A stretch of DNA of 64,000 nt from Avena insularis (taxonomy: Eukaryota; Streptophyta; Magnoliopsida; Poales; Poaceae). The position numbers and the translations under genes were made by a program. The stretch covers positions 278,821,533 to 278,885,532 of the forward strand of contig CM042689.1 of assembly GCA_023614405.1 (NCBI GenBank), read 5' to 3'. Below are positions 56,437 to 64,000 of the stretch, piece by piece. Each line of letters begins with the position of its first letter. Position 1 is the stretch's first letter. Below the pieces are notes generated by a model. That model searched no databases. It saw only the letters and a list, made by a program, of their open reading frames with translations, and was not told the origin of the DNA.

Positions 56437-58032
56437 ATGTAAACACATGGATCTCTACCTTATCAGGTTGGGACCTCTACATTGGGAGACCCCAAGAGGA
56501 AGGTATGATGAGCACAACGACAAATTTTCCCTCAGTTATGAAACCAAGGTTATCGGACCAGTAGGAGCAAGGAAACAACTCAGGTGTTGCTAGCAACTTG
56601 GAATCCTGCACAACCCAAACTCAAGATTTTGCCCCAACTTACAGTGAGGTTGTCTATCTCACTGGTTTCCTCAAAACAAAGGATTAAACGTATGGTGTGG
56701 AAGGTAAAGGTTGCTTGTAGAAAGTAAATAGTAACAGTAGATGATGTAACAATGGTAAATATTGGACCAGGGTCCACATTTCACTAGAGGTGTTCTCCTT
56801 AAGATAAATAACATAACATGCTGGATAAACAAATTACAGCGGGGCAATTGACAGGACTGAGCAAGGCATAACAATGCAATACTAGACATTCATGATTCAT
56901 ATGAGATTTGATTGGGCATTGCAACAATATACATAGACCGCAATCCAACTGCATCTATGACTAGTAATCCACCTTCAGGTTATCATCCGAACCCCCTCCA
57001 GTATTAAGTTGCAAGCAACGGATAACTGCATTAAGCAATGTGTGTAAAGTAAACAATACAATTGTTCCATGAACAAAAGATTGTTGTTTTATGCCTAGTG
57101 TCAACAACACATCTATAACCTTAGATATTTCTGTCACTTCCCCAAATTTAATAGAGGCATGAACCCACTTTCGAGCATAAATACTCCCTCTTGGAGTCAC
57201 TAGCATCTACTTGGCCAAGATAGCTACTAGAAATGGAGAGCATGCAAGATCAGAAATAACACAGACATGACAGAATCAATAATCATAAAACATGATATAA
57301 TAAATAATCAATCTGATATAGTATCTCAATATCCATCGAATACCCGCAAACACAACATGCATGATTACAAATAGATGATCTTGATCATTAACGGAGCTCA
57401 CAAGATCTAAACATGATAGCATAAAGGAGGACAAACAACCATATAGATACTGTATGGACCCATAGTCCAAGGGTGAACTACTCACACATCATACTGGAGG
57501 CTGGCATGGTGATGAAGAAGGCCTCCGGGATGATATATCCCCTCTGGCAGGGTGCCGGGAAGAGCTTCAGATCCCCGCTCTAGGGACGATGGTGGTGCGG
57601 TTGTGGACTGTTTTGTGGAGATCTGATCGGGTTCTTAGAGTTTTGGCATCGAGGAGCTTATATAGGCGAAGAGGCGGGGTAGGAGGGAGGCCAGGGGCAC
57701 ACACCATAGGGCGGCGCGCCCTAGGGTGGGCTCGCACGGCCCTAGGTTGTGGCTGCCATGTGGCGCTCCTTCAACTGCCCTTCGGTCTCTGTGTTCGTCT
57801 CGGTGAAATATTGACTTTGGATTCTGTCCCGTCCAATTCTGAGAATATTTCCTTACTAGCTTTTCTGAAACCAAAAACAACAGAAAACAGGCAACTGGCA
57901 CTACGGCATCTTGTTAATAGGTTAGTCACAGAAAATATATAAAAATACCTCAAAGTGTAGACAAAGCATAGCAAAGTTGATACTAAACAACCATGGAACA
58001 TAAAAAATTATAGATACGTTTACGACGTATCA
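56437..58032 (-). repeat. Reversed LTR of the TGATACGTC family
   Basis: On the minus strand it begins TGATACGTCGTAAACGTATC and follows the LTR at 45435-46729 for its whole length, including the AAAGCTAGTAAGGAAATATT block. The left border is approximate, because the terminal ~60 bases differ from the other copy. The right flank aaagt would be half of a target duplication; no matching left copy was found, so the left side is probably deleted. Confidence 0.78.
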
Positions 58033-58655
58033 AAAGTCAAACTCTAGTTTTTGGTAAGAAGGAAGACTTGGTGGAAAAGGTTTAAAGCTCTTCCCTTGGT
58101 GGTCGAGTTTGGGAGGGGACACGGCCTGGGTTGGGAACCCTTGGCCGGTCGCCCCCCACATATATAATGAGGGGTAGGGGCACCCCCCCACACACATCCC
58201 TTGTCCCTTAGCGCCTAACCCTAACCGCAGCCTCTCTTCTCTCTCATCCACCATCCTGCTCCAGCTTAGGCGAAGCCCTGCAGAAATGTCTCCTCCTCCA
58301 CCACCACACTGTCGTGTTGTTGGGATTCCGAGGAGATCTACAACCTCTGCTGCCTTGCTGGAACAAGGGAGAGGAAGGTCTTCATCGACTACCGTACGTG
58401 TGACCGACTATAGAAGCGCTGCCAGAACGCGGAGCCAGAAGGATCGTTTACACGATCTTGAGATCAACAAGTGACCGACTACATCAACCACAAGAATCTG
58501 ATCTCGTTAAACGCTTTGGATCTACGAGGAATAGTTCTCTTCAATCCCATTGCACCGATCTCGTGGATTAGATCTTGGCTTTGCCATAGATTGGATCTTG
58601 GTTTTGTGTGTTCACGCGATAGAATTTTTTTGTTTTCCATGCTATGAACCCTTCA
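58033..58655 (+). repeat. 3' part of an Angela-type LTR
   Basis: Begins at the AAAGTCAAAC block and continues through TATA (about 58160-58168), the GC leader and the end GCTATGAACCCTTCA. The first ~1.15 kb of the LTR is missing. It is diverged from the other Angela LTRs. Confidence 0.85.
58161..58168 (+). promoter_or_regulatory. Likely TATA box of the LTR fragment
   Basis: TATATAAT following a C-rich run. Confidence 0.5.
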
Positions 58656-60410
58656 GTCTCCACCCGTACTGTAGATTGTTACGCGTACTGACGCCTGGAA
58701 TTTGCTTCCCAATTACTTGGTCGTGTGGACTTCCTCAAATTCCTTCATTATGACTCCTGATTTCGTATTAAAACCTGTGATTTCCTACACAACATAATTC
58801 AAAGCTAGATTTTGCATATCTTTGCAATTATTAGTCATTAGGGGCAAGGATTGAGAGTTTATTGTCAACTGCTTGACTAAAAACATTAAACATAGAGAAA
58901 GGTGGCAAATTTCAGAGCCATCAAATTCCCCAAAGCTCAAACCTTGATCGCCCTTGAGCAAGAAGAAACAAAAGAACTATAAGGAATTCAACGTTTAAGC
59001 TTGAAACAATGAGAATAAGAATTCACTTAGGGTTGGTAGTCGTATGTGCATAACACTTCATTCATTTGTGAGGCTTATCAAAGTTAGAGAGATGACAAGA
59101 GTACTATACAAGCTTCGGCAATTCAAGACAATCAAATTAGAGTTTAATATCAATATGAATAACTAGAAGTGTAGCAATCAATCCAATTCTTCTAGTTAAC
59201 TCTCAGCTTGCCAAGGAACACTAGGATGTTTAAATAGCATGATTGAGTAAGAGAGCTTCATGTCCTAAGTAATATAACAATGAAGTGTCTTATTTACACC
59301 CACATCAATAAATCAAGTCTATCAAAAACACTTCTAATCCAATCATTGTTTTTCAAGAAAAATTATTAGAGTAGTAATGAGACCATGACAAGGACTTGTG
59401 ATGTGGATCTTCAAAGATATATTTTTCTTTTCAAGGATTGCTGGCTGTTTCTTTTGAAAGTGCTTGCACAACCTTTAAGAATACCAATACTTTTGTCCAT
59501 ACATTGACACTGATGCCAATCATGTCATCAACTTATAGCCAAAATCCGAGGTTATACCATAGATTGTTCAAAAGCTAGCGGAGTTGTTGGCATCCCAAAG
59601 GTGTGCACTAGGAACATAAATAGCAGAATTTCTCTTTCTCTCTTTTTTATGAGATGGTACCATGGTTTGATCCACAAAGTTAGCTTTGGCATGCATCGCA
59701 ATTACCACTAGACTTTATTTCAATGAAACAACTCCTTTACAGAGTGTCATCAAGACTATCAAAATATCGATGGGGTTAAGTATCTTCAAGGGTATACTCT
59801 CAAGACAATCATTCATCAAACAAGTCATAAATTTCAGACTTTTTCATATTGTACTAGTTTGGCATTATTATTATTTCCAAGGAAAGACTTGGTTAGCTAA
59901 AAGAACTAGAGCAATACCTTCAACAACTAACCATCATACTAATAAAAAACTTTACTTTAACTAAATTAAATTACTCCCGCGGGCATATCATTTTAGCAAA
60001 TCGACTAACTAGGATAAACAACTCAAACTTCAAAAGTGGGAGACATAGGACATACCTCTTATAAGCGACTTCATGATTCTCTTTCTTATAGGGATGTGTT
60101 CCTTCAAAAACTCAAACACGATTACTCTCATAATAATATAAAAGAAAAGAGGCAAAATGCGAATCCACATTTACAAAAAAAGGAAAAACAGAAAAATATT
60201 TTTGTATTTTTGTATTTTTGAGGAAAGGGATTAAAGAATAGAAAATATATTGTGACCAAGCAAGGGTTCTAATAAAATAAAAACAAACAAAAAAAGAAAA
60301 CTAAAAAGAAAAGGAAAAAATAAAAGTGTTGGAATAAACCAACACGAGTGTTTCAAAGATCCCAAGGAGCTGGAGTACAACCTCATTATTACACAAATAA
60401 ATTTTCAAGG
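58656..60410. other. AT-rich antisense retroelement UTR-like region, no gene
   Basis: No supported coding frame. Words such as GAGCAAGAAGAAACAAAAG and the A-rich tract near 60270-60330 resemble the long untranslated regions of Athila-like gypsy elements as I remember them. This is weak evidence. Confidence 0.35.
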
Positions 60411-60454
60411 GGAACAGATCCCCAAGATCAGGATTTTGCAAGCCCCTTTGTTGC

Positions 60455-61056
60455 TCATTGTGGTGGCAGTGGATAATTTCCCATGTTCCATTGGCCGTGC
60501 CAATTTTGGACCTGGGTGTTGAGGCTTGCAGTAGCATCTCGAAGGTTGATGGAGAGGTTATTCATGTTTTGGATATTTCCTTCAAGTGCGTGCATGTATT
60601 CATAGGTGGTGTAGTAGTTTGGTGTCTGCTCATCTTGTTCGGGTTCTTCTTGTTCTACTTCTTCATCTTCTCCTCCTCCTCCCATGGGTATCTCTTGTTG
60701 GCGTAGGTTAGCCTCAACCTGCACGTCATAACACAAACCTCCCTCCTAGATAGAGAATAGACCATTAGATAAAGGAGCTGGGATCAAATAATCCGCTCTA
60801 GGTATATATAGAAAATATCTACCATGAGTTTTAGAGACCATACCACATGCTCTTAGAGTAGGGAGACCGAGATGGTGACTTCCTACCAACAGTTGGATAT
60901 TACCTAGGTTGATGTGAAGTGCATGTGCAAGGACGATCACAACTCCCCCTCCATATATGGGTCCACGCGATAAAGAGCATGTTGCTTAAGGTAAAACACA
61001 AGAAAAGCACCCAAATTTTGCATTAAGTTACAATTAACAATAACAACTTTAGCAAG
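60455..61056 (-). pseudogene. Unrecognised antisense ORF pair, possibly Athila-like
   Basis: Two adjoining minus-strand frames read as parts of one former protein. The first (61056 to about 60746) contains an IVLAHALHINLGNIQLLVGS block and an ADYLIPAPL block. The second (60736-60458) has a Gly/Glu-rich acidic stretch (GGGGEDEEVEQEEPEQDEQ) followed by a NIQNMNNLSINLRDATASL heptad-like segment and ends NYPLPPQ. A stop lies between them. The protein-like composition and orientation suggest an ORF of an Athila-type gypsy element, but I cannot name the domain. It is cut at 61057 by an Angela LTR. Confidence 0.45.
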
Positions 61057-62229
61057 GTGTTGGATATATGCCCTAGAGGCAATAATAAAAGTGGTTATTA
61101 TTATATCTTTGTGTTTATGATAAATGTTTACATTCATGCTATAATAGTATTAGCCGGAAACATTAATACTTGTGTGATTTGTAAAATAAATTAGAGTCCC
61201 TGGTAAAGCCTCTTTATAATACTAGCTTGTTGATTAATAGATGATCGTGGTTTCTCGATCATGAACATTGAGATTTTATTAATAACAAGATCATATCATT
61301 AGGAGAATGGTATGATGGACATACTCCTATAGATAAGCGTAGCATTAAGATCAAGTCATTTCAATAGTTCGTTTGATATAAGCTTTATGATACATAGTAA
61401 CCTAATTCCTTCGACCATGAGATCATGTTAATCACCATCACCGGAAGGATGCTTTGATGACATCAAACACCACACCGTAACTGGGTGGCTATAAAGGTGG
61501 CATTGAGTGTTCGGAAAGTATGGGTTGAGGCACATGGATCAAGAGTGGGATTTGTCCATCCATATGACGGATAGATATACTCTGGGCCCTCTCGGTGGAA
61601 TGTCATCCAATTATCTTGCAAGAATGTGACTGGCTCACAAGGGATCACATATCACGGGAACAAGAAAATAGTACTTATCGGTAACGAGGTTGAACTAGGT
61701 ATGCAGAGATACCGACGATCAAAACCTCGGATAAGTAAACTATCATGAGACAAAGGGAAATTGGTATCGTCTGTAAGTGGTCCATTCGATCGCAAAGTAA
61801 TCGTAGAAATATGTGGGAGGCATATGAATTTCCAGATTCCTCTATCGGTTATTGATCGAAGAAGTGTCTTGGTTATGTCCGCATAATTCACGAACCGTAG
61901 GGAGACACACTTAAGGATTCGATGTTGTTTAGTAGATATGGAATGTTAGTAGGGATACCGAATGTTGTTCGGAGTCTCGGATGGGATCCGGGATATCATG
62001 AGGATATCCGGAATGGTCCGGAGAATAAGATTCATATAAGGAAAGTCCTATTTCGGAGTTCGGGAAAGTTTCCGTTGATTTCATCAGAGAGGTTCTAGAA
62101 GGGTCTAGAAGGTTCACCGGTCCGGAAGGGGAATGGTCCATGAATGTGTCATGGATATGTGGAATGATTGGATCATATCCTAGGTCACTTGGTGTTGACA
62201 TTTGCAAGAGAGAATTAAAGCTCTAAATT

Positions 62230-62306
62230 GAAAGTCAAACGGGAGGTTTGAAAAGTCAAACGGGAGGTTTGAAAAGTCAAACGGGAGGTTTGAAAAGTCA
62301 AACTAG
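62230..62306 (+). repeat. 21-bp tandem triplication in the LTR
   Basis: The unit GAAAAGTCAAACGGGAGGTTT occurs three times in a row plus a partial copy. Other Angela LTRs here have one unit plus a partial copy. Confidence 0.9.
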
Positions 62307-62408
62307 AACAATGGTTTCCTAGTGGGAGAATAAACAAGTCCTTCTCTCAATCCAACTTGGGTTTGGGTTTGGATTCAAACCCACCCCTCCCAAGGCTTCC
62401 CTCCCTCT

Positions 62409-62417
62409 CATAAATAG
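62409..62417 (+). promoter_or_regulatory. Likely LTR TATA box
   Basis: CATAAATAG, conserved among the Angela-type LTRs in this window. Confidence 0.6.
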
Positions 62418-62883
62418 AGGGGGAGGGCTGCCCCAACACCGCAAGAGCCAAGCCCTCCCCACACACCCGTGCCACCGTTGCCACCTCGCCCAAGCCGCCG
62501 CCGCGCCGCCTCTGGTTCGTCGCCGCCGCTCTAGCCGCCGCCGACACCTCCTCCTCCTCCCGGTCATCTAAATCCTAGATCTCCGGGAAACCCTAATCCA
62601 CCATAACGCGCATCCGGCTTAGGCGAAGCCCTGCGGGATCTTCCCTCTACTTCCGACACCACGCCGTCGTGCTGCCAGAATCGCGAGGGGAGAACTACAA
62701 CCTCCGCTTCCTGCTGGAAGAAGGGAGAGGAATCTTCATCGAGTACCGAACGTGTGACCGACTGTGGAAGCGCTGCCGGAACGCAGCGTCGGAAGGATCG
62801 TCTACACGATCTTGAGATTGGCAAGTGTACGACTACATCACCCACGAGAATCTGCTCGTTAACCGCTTTGGAATCTTTGAGGG

Positions 62884-64000
62884 TGTCAACACCCGGATTT
62901 TTAATCCCAGATGCATGGTATGCCATACATCGCAATCCCAAGATTACCATTTTTGCGAGACATAACAGAATTGGATACCACAGTACATCATCCATTACAA
63001 ACCATACATAAGGTCTTACACAAATAAGGATCTCATGATCCAGTTCTTAATACAACTCAAGCAGCGGAAACACGTAATAATAAAGGTAGCGTAGGCGAAG
63101 CTCCATCTTCGGGGTCACAAGCAATGCTGACGATGGGAGATGATCCTATTTGTCGTAACCTTCCTGGGGTCCATCATCCTGGTACTCCTCTTCATAGTCT
63201 GGCCACGGGAATAGCCAGGGACAAAGCCATGAGTACTCTTTAAGTACTCGCAAACTAATACTAACAAGTGAAGGGGTTTTTTGTAATAGGGCACTAGGCT
63301 CTAGGATTGTTTTGCAAAAAGCCAGATTTACATCTACTAAGTTCAGAAGCAAAGAATGCTAGTTGAAGTTTTATAACACCTAAATGGGAACTTGTGTCTC
63401 GTGCCACAACCCTGTTGTGGTCAAGTCGAAGTCTCAAGTCATTTCACAAGTCATTTTGAAAACATCTGGCGGGGTAACAGTATGGCCACTCCAACTGTCC
63501 ATAACCGCGGACGCGGCTATTCGAATAGTTTGACACTCTGCAGAGATTATACACTTTCACCACAACATTCGATACATCCGTCAGGAACAAATCCTGAATT
63601 CACCATACTCAGTATGCGGATAATCAATCCTAACCTTTCAATTACACGCCCTAGTATAAGCACCTCTCCTGTGATTTTGGCCTCCCAACCAACTGTCATC
63701 TTGGGTACTGCACAGGTGGACAATCTTCACAAGGTAGCCTCAGCTCAGACCTTGGCCGTGAAGGAACCAATACTAAGGTATATAAGTTCCTTGTCAAGCC
63801 CTACCCAATCTTCGGGTATTGTGGTTGTACGGTAAAATTGGAATGGTATCGCATCCAGACAACCATCAGTTTTATAAAGGGCTAAGGCTCATGCCTCAAC
63901 ATTTTTATCACCAAAATCATCTGGTGTTCGGAAACCAATGTCAAAACATCTCAGTAGAATGATCCATCATTCTAAGGTTTTCATAACCATTTTCACCAAG
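62884..64000 (-). mobile_element. LTR of a second gypsy chromovirus copy, reversed, runs off window
   Basis: Begins TGTCAACACCCGGATTTTT, the reverse complement of the LTR end at 10261, and follows the minus strand of 9145-10261 closely to the window edge. It lies inside the Angela-type LTR, with gaggg at 62879-62883 as the presumed target duplication. Confidence 0.94.

Larger units (their letters stand above)
61058..62883 (+). repeat. Angela-type LTR interrupted by the second gypsy copy
   Basis: Starts TGTTGGATATATGCCCTAG and aligns with 52308-54050. The presumed target duplication caagg is at 61053-61057. The LTR is cut at 62884; its last ~100 bp and any internal region would lie beyond the gypsy element, outside the window. 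TATA box CATAAATAG at 62409-62417. Confidence 0.92.

Overview
The window is plant nuclear DNA made almost entirely of nested transposable elements. I found no convincing host protein-coding gene, tRNA, rRNA or CRISPR array. The LTRs that begin near TGTTGGA(G/A)(A/T)TATGCCC and share GAGGCAATAATAAA are the signature of the copia BARE1/WIS2/Angela group. With the dense nesting, the Stowaway and CACTA elements and the long-LTR chromoviruses, this points to a Triticeae grass (wheat, Aegilops, barley or rye). Family names here come from recognition of sequence features, not from a database search.

Layout. 1-10261: a Tekay/Del-like gypsy chromovirus (5' LTR cut by the window edge, 4.05 kb 3' LTR), inserted into an antisense Angela-like copia element whose remainder runs 10262-16212. 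16213-19423: GC-rich unassigned DNA, nested Stowaway MITEs and an antisense PIF/Harbinger transposase relic. 19504-21337: a heavily deleted copia relic. 21338-22768: the most low-copy-looking stretch, carrying a hAT-type MITE with a perfect 8-bp target duplication. 22769-43481: a probable CACTA-like region with TTTGCCGTGTG-type subterminal repeats. It is split by a Tork-like copia (23217-38246), which is itself split by a nearly intact BARE1/WIS2-like copia (25938-34581). Further right come a five-copy ~352-bp tandem array (38575-40428), a hAT relic and a Stowaway. 43485-44945: a complete non-autonomous CACTA. 45435-46729: a solo LTR. 47465-54154: an Angela copy with an internal deletion. 54155-61057: LTR fragments and antisense retroelement debris. 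61058-62883: another Angela-type LTR, interrupted at 62884 by a second copy of the first gypsy family in reverse orientation, which runs off the window.

The elements show a relative history. Perfect or near-perfect target-site duplications (agagg, attac, tgagc, tta, cagttagg) bound several of them. LTR divergence judged by eye is higher in the Tork host than in its BARE guest, as nesting requires. All retroelement polyproteins carry stop codons, most explicable as C-to-T (or G-to-A) changes typical of methylated heterochromatin. The BARE-like element is closest to intact: two stops and one pair of mutually compensating insertions in one long frame.

The best candidates for something undescribed are the ~352-bp satellite, the long acidic coiled-coil-like ORF ahead of gag in the chromovirus, and the Tork element whose LTR appears to carry the first gag exon.
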